Shown here piece by piece: positions 51,418 through 63,951 of a stretch of DNA of 64,000 bases. The position numbers were made by a program, and so were the translations under genes. Every line of letters starts with the position of its first letter. Within the stretch, counting starts at the first letter, position 1. The stretch spans positions 3,903,996-3,967,995 of the forward strand of contig OW285193.1 of assembly GCA_935421135.1 (NCBI GenBank), given 5' to 3'. Source of the DNA: Bugulina stolonifera. Taxonomy: Eukaryota > Bryozoa > Gymnolaemata > Cheilostomatida > Bugulidae. The notes beneath the pieces were generated by a model that worked only from the letters and a program-made list of their open reading frames with translations, was not told where the DNA came from and searched no databases.

Positions 51418-53729
51418 CTATTGGTCTGATTCCTGACTTCCCTGATTGTTTTTAGTGAGTACTTCTGACTCTTCTCCGGAGTTATCTTCACCTGTAACAA
51501 ACATATGATAATAACAGTCATTATTCCCATGTGTTCTCAGGTATCATTGCACAGTTTATACTATGTTTATAATACTGATACAATAGATTATTTTAACATA
51601 CAGGGGGGTTGTTCACACAAGTATTGCATGTACAGTACAATTGTACATAATAATATACAGTCATGTAGGCCTACATGTTACAATATAATGATATATAAAC
51701 ATGGAAATCTGAAGTTGCATCCTCCTGATGTACAGGCTTGTGGTAGCATTGAAGATCTCTCTCACTTGCTCTAATAATAACTAGATTATACTGCTATACT
51801 ATTTCCACCTCCAAATATCATGATAGTACCTATTAGCATCAAAACCAAAATTTCTCCAGCTGACTATAATAACAAGTGTATCAGTCGTTTGGTCTATACA
51901 CAGGCATTTGGTCAACAAACATGGAAATGTATACACAGACATGACTCTACACAGGTATACTTGGTACTTTTGGCTGCTCCCAATAAAATGCTGAGAAATC
52001 TACTACCTAGTGAGAACTATCACTGAGTTTGAATTACCTACAAATGTATTATTATGCTTGCTTATTTGTCTCAGAAGGCTCAAGTTTTGTTATATTATTT
52101 TCTTGATTTAACGACAACAAAATTAGTTATGACAGTACTGCACTAAAGCTCCCAAATAGCTTTTCTACTGCTATACAAAGAATGTGCATACATTTATTTA
52201 TGTACATTGTATTATGTGAGTCCAAAGGTGGAAATCATTCACGTAAAAGCGTCCTGGATTTTATGGTCCGATGGGCTGTTCGCACTGTTCAGATTTTTCA
52301 ATCTCAATTGTAGCTTTTTCCTAACTGTGTAGTTACGCATAACCCATCCCAACTTTGATTTGCCTTTTCTGTGGTTGCACAAAGCGCTTCCTGATTGGCT
52401 AACGAAAAGTAATTGTGCAAATATTTCAATGCGGGAATAACCAGACCGAATTTGTTGCTGAGCCCAATACTCTACTGATTTAGTGTCCACATAAGAATGA
52501 TTTCATCACATCCAAAAACTTGGGATAGTCTGAACTCAAGGTTAGTCAGCAGAGAAAGAAGAGTCAGCACTAAATTATACACTTTCCTATCATTTTGTCA
52601 AATAATCATCTAATTGGAGTTTCCAATCTTCCACTAACTGAGTAATTGTACTGAATAACTGTGATGTAAGTTCTAACTTCTTTGTAACTTGTGACAGGTT
52701 TAACTGATTAAATTCTGTATTTGTGAGAGTTTTATTCTAATTAATTATACATTGTGCAATTGTACTGTATGTGAACTGCAATTGGCACACTTATTACATA
52801 AGTATTTATGTAGAATCATTGCTTATTTATTAGACTGACTGATCTAATATAACCTTCTCTCCTCATTCTACATTAAATTGTATGTGTGAGAATGAAAGGT
52901 GATTCACTCATAACAGCCGAGTTGGATGAGTAAACAATAATAATTTATATGACTTGTGCTTATTGTAAAAGCTTTGATATTGCTCTATGGTTTTTTCTGC
53001 CGCCTTTGATATAAAACGTGCCGAGTGCTATTATCCAATATTACCAATTACCTTATTTGTCAGTTCATGCCTTGTTGTAGAAAAACTAGAAATACAAATA
53101 AATATGCACACTCTGTTTAACCACCAGATTATTGAGAACAGTATTTTTTGTATCAATAATCACAATCTGAGATTTTAATTAATTCATTTACTAGCTGGTT
53201 GGCATACAGCACAGTAAAGCATCAAACTATAATGCTATTTTAATCAAATGCACTTTGATGCTATAGTTAATGTGAATTATTTATTATTGTTATTGTATAG
53301 GTCACCAGGTCAGGAGGTCACACCAACAACTTCACCAATCACCCTCTCCATGACTTTTTTATCAGAAGGTCAAGCATTGGCACTGTAGTACAAGTGAATG
53401 TACTTACCTCCCATTTGTTGCTGGCATTCTTTTAGCTCTAGCTCCTGGAGAGATTTCAGGTACTGGCACTTGCCCTGACTGTACACCTGATGTGTAGCCA
53501 GGGGATCAAAGTACTGCTTGAAGTCTGCTGACAACTTGAGACCACAGTCTTCACACTTGATGTAACCTTGACCTTCACTCTCATAGCTGAACCCTGCCCT
53601 GGCCACCTCGGAGGCCGATACGCGTCTTAGTTTGCTAGCAGGTAGATTAGAGAATGTCTTCAGTCTTTCTTTAAAGTTCATCTTTGAGAGGGGAGACAAC
53701 TGTGCAGCACAACTATTAGAGCGATCCAT
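51418..53729 (-). CDS. Short IAP-like protein with a single BIR domain (about 131 aa)
   Basis: Likely zinc-binding BIR protein, a truncated paralogue of the IAP gene at 56989-62805. Minus-strand exons: 53408-53729 (the exon itself begins at 53737, after tatctacag) and 51418-51491, joined in phase 1. The start is the first ATG in the BIR exon (MDRSNS). The BIR spans about residues 18-91, with Cys59, Cys62, His80 and Cys88 as zinc ligands (CX2CX17HX7C). The 24-codon last exon gives an acidic tail ending QGSQESDQ. Its start, EDNSGEESEVLT, aligns with GGNSREEADVLT in the exon after BIR1 of the long paralogue. No UBA or RING follows, so it cannot act as a ubiquitin ligase itself. It could compete with the long form. 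The equivalent of the long gene's first exon (about 54650-54690) has an in-frame stop, so the 5' end is uncertain. Confidence 0.65.
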
Positions 53730-54291
53730 TATTTGATCTGTAGATATGGATAAAATACATTTATAGTTACTACGGCTACATTTCATAAAGTATATAGAGC
53801 ATAAATAAGATATGTATAAATTGCTCATTGCTCATACTCTTCAGGGTTCACAGGCTATTTAGAGCAAAATCATGAAACTCATAAGTTACTGATAATAATT
53901 TAGAAGTGGTCCCCTCTCAATCGAATTTAGGGTCTGCAGCATATTAGAATGTTACAAAGTTGAGCTGACTATAACAGTTTATATTTTTAAGGTTTTTAGC
54001 ATTTTAAGACTTCCTCCAATGTTCTAACAAATGCTTAAATAATTGCAGGTGTACATGCATGCCTAGTTGAATTTTCCATACATTTTAAATAATAATGTAA
54101 TATGCATGTACATGGATATGGAAAAATCATAGGATAAACATATGATGTATAATTACATGCATAATAGCAGATACGCTGAGGTACTATGGTGTAGTAAATG
54201 ACTTGTATTACATGTACATGTAAGTCTAACAATTTGGATTCTGAAAATTTTTCTTAAGAAGGTAATGCATTTATTTATACCCCGATCAAGC

Positions 54292-54607
54292 CAGCGTTCG
54301 AAGTGTGGCTATATGGGAGTATGGGTGTGTACCCACCTCAATTTTATTAGTTATACGGCCAGCAGGCATGTACTCTCATTTTAATAGCTAGTTCTCCCCC
54401 ACAGTCACTGTGGACCTGATAGTAATAGTGGTAGAGTGCTTATGTGTCATTCGTCAGGACATGAATTTCACTAGAGCATGATTTTTTTCATTTCAGTAAT
54501 TTACTATTTCCTTGGCTACTATAAGATTAAGTGAATAGCTATACAAAACTAATCTGTAAGATAGCATGCACCATGTACCCACCTAATTTATTCTACTTCG
54601 AAAACTG
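54292..54607. mobile_element. hAT-type MITE, 316 bp, same family as 37523-37818
   Basis: The ends CAGCGTTCGAAG and CTTCGAAAACTG are imperfect inverted repeats. The flanks GATCAAGC and CATCAAAC match at 6 of 8 positions. Internal sequence follows the 37-kb copy throughout, including TACGGCCAGCAG and the tRNA-like boxes, with substitutions. It appears older than the 37-kb copy. Confidence 0.7.
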
Positions 54608-54619
54608 CATCAAACCAAC

Positions 54620-54830
54620 TTTAGTATACAGTGAGCATGTTTCCTTACCCTCAGGGTGTCAGAGAGTAAAGCATCCAATCATCTATAGTCTATATACCAT
54701 GGCCTATAGATTTATCAGCAAACCTCTTTACCTCCTAGCGATGTTATTGCAAGTGATCAGCTTTGTATGTTGTTCCAGTCTTTATACTCATTTGTAGTGA
54801 GCCAGTGGGAAATTCCATTTACATTATAAT
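54620..54830 (-). pseudogene. Duplicated 5' region (promoter and exon 1) of an IAP gene, start exon broken
   Basis: Matches 62745-62935, the 5' end of the long IAP gene, including CAGCAAACCTCTT and GTTATTGCAAGTGA. Where the long gene reads MIACTTLLHHE, this copy reads MIGCFTL and then a TGA stop. The downstream donor (gtaagg) is kept. It may now be a noncoding leader exon for the short IAP gene. Confidence 0.55.
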
Positions 54831-55278
54831 CATCCTGGGATTTCCAGGTAACTTACAGTGTACATTATTGTATAAAGTTTATACTAGAAACTAGTTACTG
54901 ATGATATTGACCTGAGGTTACTAGTCTAAACCAATAACTGAACTGAACTACATGACTGTACTAATACTGATTGAATTAGACTGGTACAATTCAATGCATA
55001 CAATGCATTTTGGTCCATAATCATTTGTACACACATTGGGTAATCAAGCATGTGTTCCACGATTTCAGCCAGTGACTGTGTTGGTTCAACAGATCCAACA
55101 TGTATTTTGTGAACCACTGGTCTTGCGCAACAACAGGGTGATTATAAGTATGATGCAAGTACAATGTACGAATCAGTGCTCAAGAATGCTTAATCTTGGC
55201 ATCTAGTGGTCTACATTGTATGCTATGTTTAATACAACACATCAGTACTAAATACACATTCTAAATCTTGACGTAAGA

Positions 55279-55510
55279 GTAGGAGGTGACTCGGTGGGTA
55301 AGAGCGCCTGCTGTAAAGCGCAAAAGCGCTGAATGTCTACAGTTCGAATCCCGCCGATGTCTGCTGACTACTGGGCCTTTGAGCCACAGATGTGCTCCGA
55401 CCTGCCTGGATGCTGCAAGCAAAACTGGTGCACCACTTGCAGCCTATTTCACCGCCGCGTGACTAATCCTTGTGATTTTAATCAACATTTATTTTAATCA
55501 ACAAATTTAA
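55279..55510 (+). mobile_element. tRNA-derived SINE, second family
   Basis: The head GTGACTCGGTGGGTAAGAGC (D-arm, box A) and AGTTCGAATCC (box B) resemble a tRNA. A short GCGC hairpin replaces part of the anticodon arm. A body of about 150 bp ends in TTTTAATCAAC repeats. The acceptor stem is not closed, so it is not a tRNA gene. Confidence 0.7.
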
Positions 55511-56261
55511 ATTTCATGTACCTTATGCATTGATTAGTCTATAACGTACTAGGTTAGATCAATTCACTATAATAGGTTTGTATTGTTTCATCACATTCCT
55601 CAATCCATTTGATGTTTTTATTTCTGTCTACTGTCAGGCATTTACAGTATGTATAGTCAGTGTCTTTGCTTATCATCCAATCACTACCTCTTTCATCACC
55701 GTAGTAACACTATGCTGTGAGAGCTTTCACCTAATGTACATTTTACATACAACACTATCAATTCAATATAATTCCTCACTCAGATTCTTTATATTTTCAA
55801 GTACATAGAGTCCAAATCTGAAATGACTCTGCTACTGCCAGTAAAAATAAATAAATGAATAGCCATCCAAAACAAAAATCATGCATATTATTGTCTAAAA
55901 CATATACAATGTATATACAGTAATTAGCTAAAGCAAGATAATGTAAATAAATATAAATACAAATATTTGATATATCAATTAGGATAATGATTAGACTAGT
56001 AAAAATAATCCCAACTCCATGAAAATAGCATCATACAATAAAAGGATCAAGTAGTATAATCATAAAACTAGTTGCAACAAAACTATTTCATAGAAAAACT
56101 GTCACCTTTAGGCTGGAGTTAAATTTGAGCATATAAAGTACTACTGGGTAGAACTAGTAGTAAACTTAGCACCATAGAGATTCATTCATATAGTAACAGT
56201 AGTAAGGACTAGATGAATTATAACGTGTAGATTTGATTAGGGATGAGTATAATCACCTAAT

Positions 56262-56395
56262 ACATTAGTATGTCACCTACATAGCTTGTATGTACAGTGT
56301 ACATGTATGTATATTCACCTAATAGCCTTGCATGTCACCTACATAGCTTGTATGTACAGTGTACATGTATGTATATTCACCTAATAGTATGCATT
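56262..56395 (+). repeat. Tandem duplication, unit about 62 bp
   Basis: ATGTCACCTACATAGCTTGT, then TACAGTGTACATGTATGTAT and TCACCTAATAG, occur twice almost perfectly, with a partial copy before them. Confidence 0.8.
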
Positions 56396-56744
56396 TGCCT
56401 ACGAAAACTAATCCTGGAGTCACAGTCTGAGATTATTTGCCAGCAAGTAATAGAGAGCACAGACTAAGGTCTGATTCATAATTAATCCAATACGACTAGA
56501 ACACATCCATCTGCTCACTTTCTTGATTTTACTATTTTTTTACTTCTTTTATAGATTTTTCGATTTTTTTTTAGAAACTTTCAAAGCAGACAACAAATAG
56601 CGTACTCCTAGTGTCTAGTCACCTAGTGGCAGAGAACAAAGCTGCATTATGAATCAGTTATAGATGATGATGTGTTTGACTCTCCTCGCATTCCTTGGTA
56701 ATGTTCAGAAAGATGGCCTTCACCCTATGTATGAAGTAACAGCT

Positions 56745-56845
56745 TGCATAGGGCGGCGCTGTATTCACCCCTGCATATGGCGCTGTATTCACCCCTGCAT
56801 AGGGTGTTGTATCCGCCACTGCATAGGACGTTGTATTCAACCCTA
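56745..56845 (+). repeat. GC-rich minisatellite, unit about 24-27 bp, 4 copies
   Basis: GCATAGGGCGYTGTATTCACCCCT is repeated with drift. It gives repetitive open frames on both strands that are not genes. It lies about 150 bp past the stop of the long IAP gene. Confidence 0.8.
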
Positions 56846-56988
56846 ACATGAGAGTGATCATGGACCATGAAAAGGTCTGTCTTGATTAGACAGACTTGAG
56901 CTCATCCGTCTGGACCTGAAGACTATGTCTTGGCTGGGCAAACTTGACTTGGTGACATACCAGCCTGGGTTCACAGACTTGGCTATGG

Positions 56989-59900
56989 TCAGCTGAGAAC
57001 GCCAGTAGAGCAGTGATCGTAGTTAACTCTTATCGTGGCTTTGATTTCCTGCCTACACAGAGGACAGTTTACCAGTGCTGCAGCACATGATGGACAGCAC
57101 ACTGTAAAATATAAAAATCAAACATAAATAACCAAATAAATACATACTATTCTGATAAAAATATAAATAAAATTTAGCACGTAAGTTTTTCTTTTTGGCT
57201 TCATTTGTTAATAAAACAGTCAAGCTGAAATTATAACTCCAGAACAGAGGAATAATTTGTGGAACGGGAAACATTACGTGTATGGCCATGAGACACACAC
57301 TCGCGAGCAAATTTTGGTGAAAAGAGAGGATAATTACTACTTACCAAGATGTCCACAACGAAGGAAGATGATCCCCACAATGTTAGTAAGACAAACCTTG
57401 CAGGTAAATTGGGAGATGTGGTTTTGGGCAGTCTTTCTTATGTCTACTACAATATTATGATAAAAGCATTAACTACTAGTGTGAACAAGAACGTTCATTA
57501 TTGAAATAAATTCATCCAAAAAGCTGTAATCTACCAATGTAGGTCTGTCTGCATGAAAGTTATCTCTCCAATGAAATTAATGTTTTGTGATTAAAGTAAA
57601 AACATAAAAGTGCTCTGAGAATACTACACTTGCATCACATAATATTATACATGTATATTAGCAGTATTGGCAGTGTAGGGCTACACTAACTGTGTCCCTT
57701 ACACAGTTGGTAAATATTCAAGCACACTAAATAAAAATGTATACGTTGCACTGAGTGTTGGAGTTGTCTGTACTTACCCTCACACTCTGCTTGGTTGGCC
57801 CTACTATCTTTCACAACTGCAAGTGTATCTGAAGTTTGAGTTTGAAGTGAAGATGCGTTTGTTTCATTTGTACTTCTGCCTTCACACTCACTTCTTTCCT
57901 CTGCTTTTTCTTTAGTAGTACTACTAGTAGAGCCACTATGTTGTGCTGCAGATTCTGGTATTAACTCTGGTAACCATGGTGACTGTGTGGCTGCAGATAA
58001 CACTTGCTCTGGGACTATTAGATCATTTATATCTCTAATTATCTCTGCTACATATTTGAAATCAGGCTCACCTCGCTGTAATGAAATAGACAAACAGATA
58101 CTGTTAGTATTATCAATAGACCTCTTGATATGGAGGTGAATTTGTTACTACCTGGCCACACCATAGCTGAAGGCAAAGAGAGTAAAAGGAAAGAGGGATG
58201 ACTCAATGATAATACCCTGTTTCACCAAATACGGTGGTACCAACGTTCCGCGATCCACTTTCCCGCCATTTGCCTACTGATATTTTGGATAGCTGATCGA
58301 CTGTAATCGCAGCTTAACGATTGTTATATTTAGAATCCTGTACTGATATCTCGTTAATGTAAATAGAGGGTTTATACGAGCCCATTGTAAGGAAGCGCGT
58401 CTTATTGGTCTGCCGAACGCCAATCATCACAGGGGATTTGTACACAAAGTAGCACAACTCTTGGAGATGGGAGGGAGACAGTTTTTGGCCAGAGTAATCC
58501 CTCTTTCCTTTTACTCTTTTTGCTGAAGGTATAATGTCACATGTATATCTTACCTTTATCCGTCTGCCTACTACAGCCTTCACTGCGTTCCTTTCTAAAC
58601 CCATTTCTAGAGCTCTTTGTACCGGCTGACTGTCCCAGCGAGGTCTCATCATTCTAGTGGTTACTGTCTATAATAGACATAGAGTATACACTGTATATCA
58701 TAGCTCTCACTTGGTAGTGGTTACTGTCTATAATAGACATAGAATATACACTGTATATCATAGCTCTCACTTGGTAGTGGTTACTGTCTATAATAGACAT
58801 AGAATATACACTGTATATCATCGCTCTCACTATATAGTACAAGTAACGTGCTATTTAGATACTATCACAAAGTATTATGATCATACAAAAACCCCAGAGA
58901 ATGTTATAAGGTTATATAATGCTCTTACTGTTATTCTGTCTTCTCTCTCCTTCTCCCTGTAAACCCCAAACTCCTCTACAACGGATCTAACATACTCCTC
59001 TCCTTTCTCTTGTATTACAAACTGACAGCTAGCACTTGTTCTAGCGTGTCGCTGCCAAGGATCTTCTCCTGTCCTCCAATTGGCTGATTCACATCCACAC
59101 CAGAAACACGTGACACGTCCATCAGATTTACCTAACAGCAAAGAAAGCATGTACTATTAAGCGTTGTTTCGTCTTTTGTAACATTTCTGCAACATGCTAT
59201 TACAGGTGGACATAAGTCTGTATTAAACTTTGGTCATGAGAGGAAACCACATGAATTGCCCAGTGCAACAATAGAAGTATTACCTGAATAGAAATATCCA
59301 GAATTAACCAGTAGTTCTACACCTCCACTGAATGCTTTGTGAGGGTAGGTTAGAAACGTCCCCACTCGTCTATCTATTACAGCTAGCTCAGGATACTTAG
59401 CAAACTGGGAGATTATACCTAGATGACTTGTATCTGCTGACTCGATGTCACACTCGCTACCCCAACAGGCAGCATTGAATATATCAGGTACATTAGCATG
59501 CTGCCTAAATATACCAGTCAGCATTGAACAGCTTGGTGATTGGTCCAAATGCTGTGATGCTACGTAATCACTTCTGCAGTTGTCATTTGGTAGAGAAAAG
59601 TTGCAGAAGGCACAATGTAATGTCTCACCAGTCATAGTCGAACCTGTAAAAGATAAATCATGGCACTATTACATGTATATGCACTACATCAGCAATGATA
59701 TTGGTCACAGTTCTATAGTCTGGCAGCGTAAATGTATACTTGGTGGAGTTAGGTGCAGAAGCGGACAAATTTGAGATAACTTATGTTCTTTACCAAAGCT
59801 GAAGCAAGAGAAGTTGTCATCTCTACATTTCGTTGGTTGACCGACCTTACCCCAACCCCTAATGATCGAAATGCAAAGTATTTTACTCACTCTTTAAGTA

Positions 59901-62805
59901 AATTCCGTTCGCAGCAATGTTGTCTACTTCCAAACGAGTTATTGTATCTTTATACATCGGACTATTTACAAATGATTGTCTTCTGACTGATTCAAATACC
60001 ACGTCTTTAGTTGGTGTAGATGTCTGTGTGAGTATTGTTGATACTGAAGAGATCGCCTTCTGGCTACTATAAAGCATGGTATAACGACATATTTAAACAT
60101 AGAAACAATACATGTATACTAAACAGGGGAAGACAGCTTTAGTGTGAGATATCGGCTAAATTGCATAAATGTGATAATAATATTCGGTTGTGAAACAAGT
60201 AGACAATTTCCAACCTCTTGTTCAAAGCACATGCACACATGTACGGTATAGTAAAATATAATAAAACGGCCGACAAAGAGAACACAACTCCTCCTTCTGG
60301 ATTCAAGGACTACTTTAGTAATATAACCATTTACATGGTGACTCACTTGAGGTACTTATACTTGAGATATTGTTGATGCGTTGTGTTCTGTTGATGAGAT
60401 TCATGATTCTCTAGGTTAGTTAGAGTAAGTACGTCTGCTTCTTCTCTGGAGTTACCTCCACCTGTGGATTCTGTGGAGCTGGAACCTTCTAGAATAAAAA
60501 CGAATAATAAAGATAGTATTTTGATTCACTTTTCCACAACATGAACATCAGATTCAGAAATTAGTTTCTACATTATAGCAACATTCATGTCATGTTGAAT
60601 CTCTGGGACAATTCTATATCAAGTTCAGTATAGCATAATTTATGTTATACTGAATTGTGATGTGATGTGTTGTGATTCAACATGACATGAATCTTATACC
60701 ATTTAATCAATGAAAAGTTTTATCAGCATGACAGTGCAAATTAGGAGATTAATGAAAATCTTGTGAATAATAAGATGATGACATCATATGAGTAAATACT
60801 ATACACATTAACATTTGGTGGAGACGCCTAATAGTAGTCATCAGCTGACAAGGTCATGACTCGTGGGGTCATGCTCAAGTGCAAAATCATATAATAAACA
60901 AGATAGCCTTTGTATTATTTTGTCGAAAGTAAAGTAGGCCTAGGATAAGTTGTTTTCTCTATTTATCAATTTTGGTACTCCGACCCAGTTACCCCAATCA
61001 CAAACAAAGAACTAAGGCTACCATGATAGCGTAGCTCCTGTAACTCAACCAACTGGAGGGGGTGGAGTTAACACTACTTACTCTTTTTCCCCTCTATGAC
61101 TTGCTCTAGGAGAGCCAGATACTGACACTTTCCCTGACTGTGCTGCTGATGTATAGCCAGGGGGTCAAAGTGCTGCTTGAAGTCTGCTGATAATCTGAGA
61201 CCACAGTCTTCACACTTGATGTAACCTTGACCTTCACTCTCATAGCTGAACCCCGCCAAGACCAACTCCCAGGCCGATACATGATTCTGTTTGTTAGTAA
61301 TCAGAATGGGACTGGAGTTGAATGCATGAAGTCTTTCTTTGAAGTTGGTCGTTGAACATGGGGACAACTCTAGAACAGATAAGAATACTCACTGATATAT
61401 CCGCAATCATCATAACCATCGAAAACAATAAAGAGATAGCTCTGTCTAAACCTCTAGATAAAAGTCTTGCAGTAAATGAACTTATTGTGTGAACATATAA
61501 TTTTTCACCTGCATTGTCCTAAAACATGTATCATATGCATGTATATCACCCTTGTAAATGCCGTATAGAACTTTTCCCTACAACATAGTCAGTTTCACTT
61601 TCCCTATTTTAAGGAAAATCATGCTATTTCAAAATTTAAGCCTTGCAGGAAATGTTGACTCTTGAGTCACAATACACTGGGATTTTCCATTGAAAGCGGG
61701 TTTTCCACTCTACTACATTATGGGAATTATTACAATCAACAGTATTCCAGTAAAAAAGTAATGGAAAAATTGGGAAATCAATGACAAAACAAAATTGCAT
61801 ACGCATGTACATGTATTATCATAATAGATCAGCTATCCTACTCACACAGTACCAATCAACAACTGGTACATGACATTTCATTTCAATCACCCCATTGGCT
61901 ACTAGCAACCTCAAATGACCATGATTGTCTATAATGGAATTCCCATTTCCACTACTGTAACTACATGTGTATATGCCAGTCCCAACAAACAAGTGAGCTA
62001 ACAAAAAGTTTGTTACTGGTTCAATCCCATTCCGACTCTTAAGGTACACCCAGAGCTTAAATGACAGGAATAACAATGGGGAAGTTGGAGGGAGGTGTTA
62101 AATGGTAAAAAGCAGCAACTAAAGGCTGATTTCCAATTGGTTATAATAGCCTTCAGTAAGTAATAGGGGACCAAGGTTAGTCCAGGAACTATTTCACAAC
62201 AATGAAATAAGGGAAGTAATGACTTTCCAACTGTCCCCTGCCCATACCAAGTTACCAAACATGTTTAAACCACAGCGTACAGCATAGCCTTTGATTCTAG
62301 TGCTATAAATTATCTGTCTACTACACAGCTAACACATTAAATCGTCGTGCTATTTAAATAAAGTACAATTGCAGTCATACACACATGCCTCTTTAGTTAC
62401 TCTTACAAAAGTTAGAATTCCAATGCAGAACACCAAACTTGAGATAATAACAAAGTCGCATATTGGCTGATGAGTTTGAGTAATTACCATTTCTATGATT
62501 GCTTCCACCACTTTCTTTGTTCTTATTCAGGAACACTGCAAGGAAAATAATATTTTATTGAGATATATAACAGTTCTCAACACCGTATCATTCTCATATA
62601 ATAATTGACCTATTATAACACAATATTACATGGTGGTAAGATGTAACGTACATTATACGTGTACATGTGTAATAGGAGTATATCCATGTATATAATTTCA
62701 AACTCTGTATATAAATTCTATATAAATACTAGTTATATACATGTACCAAAAGAGTTAGCGTATTTTCTTACCTTCATGGTGTAAAAGAGTGGTGCATGCA
62801 ATCAT
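56989..62805 (-). CDS. Inhibitor of apoptosis protein: BIR x3, UBA, RING (625 aa, 11 exons)
   Basis: Predicted IAP-type E3 ubiquitin ligase, whose relatives bind caspases or signalling proteins in the cytosol. Minus-strand exons: 62772-62805, 62488-62535, 61082-61369, 60347-60488, 59891-60066, 59284-59643, 58929-59131, 58554-58667, 57778-58075, 57345-57446, 56989-57101. All phases agree and the total is 1878 nt. BIR1 is at about 36-115 (Cys80, Cys83, His101, Cys109). BIR2 is at about 211-271 and divergent (Cys240, Cys243, His261, Cys268). BIR3 is at about 321-387 and canonical (CFWC, GEDPWQRH, Cys358/361, His378, Cys385). The UBA is at about 428-474 (PVQRALEMGLERNAVKAVV). A Ser/Thr/Glu-rich linker follows. 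The C-terminal RING (570-604) is complete: CKVC, CGH, CPSC, CPLC. There is no CARD. The layout matches XIAP/cIAP relatives. The first two short exons and the Met at 62805 are the least certain part. Confidence 0.88.
58657..58836 (-). repeat. Perfect-period 60-bp tandem repeat, 3 copies, spanning a splice acceptor
   Basis: Three consecutive 60-bp units differ at only a few positions. On the minus strand each holds TCTATTATAG/ACAGTAACCACTA. The copy nearest 58667 supplies the acceptor and first 13 nt of the UBA exon of the IAP gene. Confidence 0.9.
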
Positions 62806-63420
62806 CTGCACTGTGATCTCTAGATTTACCAGCAAACCTCTTCTCTCCTAGTGATGTTATAGCAAGTGACATTCAGTTAGTGTTGGCATTAGTATTTATA
62901 CAGTGATAGTGAGTAAGTTGGAAATTCCCAAATGATTTTCCTTCTGTGTACTGACTCTACTAAATATCCAAATTATTTATTTTATTTTTTATCAATTTCT
63001 AAATAAATTACTTAGCTACATGTATAACCAATCTAGTCATCTAATATAATATACGTCATGTAAATACATGATTATATCATTGCAGCAATAACTTAATATA
63101 CATGTACTTAGTTATAATTAATATGTGCATGTACCTAATTACAATTATAATTATAATAATGATAATAATAATTTAATAATCATCAGATCATGGTGACCAG
63201 CAATAATAATGCAGGTCATCTTTATTACTTTAAGTATACAAGCACTTTGTGCTTGGTCTGTAACGCAAGTCTCATTGCAATTGTTACTCGCTTAGCTCGC
63301 ATGCAATGATGGCTTGTGTTCATGTACTGTGGTCACGCATGCGCATGACCCATGGTAGCAGGCATTTTGCAGGGATTCAATGAGGAGTTGTGTCTCCTTG
63401 CATTGGGGAGACAACTCCAA
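62806..63420. other. 5' flank of the long IAP gene and AT-rich DNA
   Basis: The first 130 bp match the 5' duplicate at 54.7-54.8 kb and probably contain the IAP promoter. No clear TATA box was placed. The remainder is AT-rich, with TAATTATAAT tracts and no gene. Confidence 0.4.
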
Positions 63421-63427
63421 GTCCATA

Positions 63428-63838
63428 GCCTGAGTTCCAACTCTAATGTAGCGCGTGGGGTGGGTCGGCTACTCACCCCACCCCACCCTGGGTGGGAGTC
63501 GGGGGCTAAGGCTACGGACCTGCCCCAACAGCGATGCCTGGGGACCCAGTCTCAAGAGCCTAACACCACCCGGAGCCGAGATCCTCACTGGCAGCATTGT
63601 AAAATATATAAATCATGGGTCCAGGAGGATCTGCACTGCCGGATTAGCCTGAGTTCCAACACGCATCCGGCAGTTGGGGTAGTTTGAGCACCCACCCCCC
63701 TCGGGTCGGGTCCAAGGGCCTAAGACTAGGGACCCACCCCGGCAACGATGTCTAGGTTCCAAGGTCCTAGTACCACCCGGAGCCGAGATCCTTGCCGGCA
63801 GCATTGTAACATATATGAATTGTCCCAGTTTCGACCCC
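63428..63838 (+). repeat. GC-rich direct repeat, period about 219 bp, 2 copies
   Basis: GCCTGAGTTCCAAC at 63428 and 63647 start two copies that share CACCCGGAGCCGAGATCC and GGCAGCATTGTAA near their ends. The middle parts (runs of CACCC and GGGTCGG) drift. Base composition is unlike the rest of the window. Open frames here on both strands look incidental. Confidence 0.75.
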
Positions 63839-63860
63839 AAATGTGATTGGAGGACGGCAG

Positions 63861-63951
63861 ACCGTAAACCGTAGATTGTAAACCGTAAACCGTAAATCGT
63901 AGACCGTAAACTGTAGACCGTAGACCGTGAACCGTAGACCGTAAACCATTT
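63861..63951 (-). repeat. Heptamer array (TTTACGG/CTACGGT), about 13 units
   Basis: On the plus strand ACCGTAA and ACCGTAG alternate for about 90 bp with few changes. The pattern is telomere-like in period but is not a known telomere repeat. It follows directly on the GC-rich direct repeat. Confidence 0.85.

Larger units (their letters stand above)
55511..56988. other. Intergenic DNA downstream of the long IAP gene
   Basis: Apart from the two small tandem repeats listed separately, nothing recognisable. The 3' UTR of the minus-strand IAP gene should begin at 56988, but no canonical AATAAA was found close to the stop. Confidence 0.4.

Noticed and set aside
55279..55360. tRNA gene on the plus strand
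   Set aside because: D- and T-arm boxes are present, but the anticodon arm is replaced by an odd hairpin and the acceptor stem does not close. It is a SINE head.
56664..56846. Cys-rich repeat protein frame (CIRRCIHPCI type)
   Set aside because: Arises from a 24-27 bp minisatellite. Both strands are open and there is no gene context.
58654..58962. Repetitive open frames on both strands
   Set aside because: Produced by the exact 60-bp tandem repeat within an IAP intron, not separate genes.
63352..63687. 111-codon GC-rich open frame
   Set aside because: Lies across the 219-bp direct repeat. Several frames are open on both strands because of composition.
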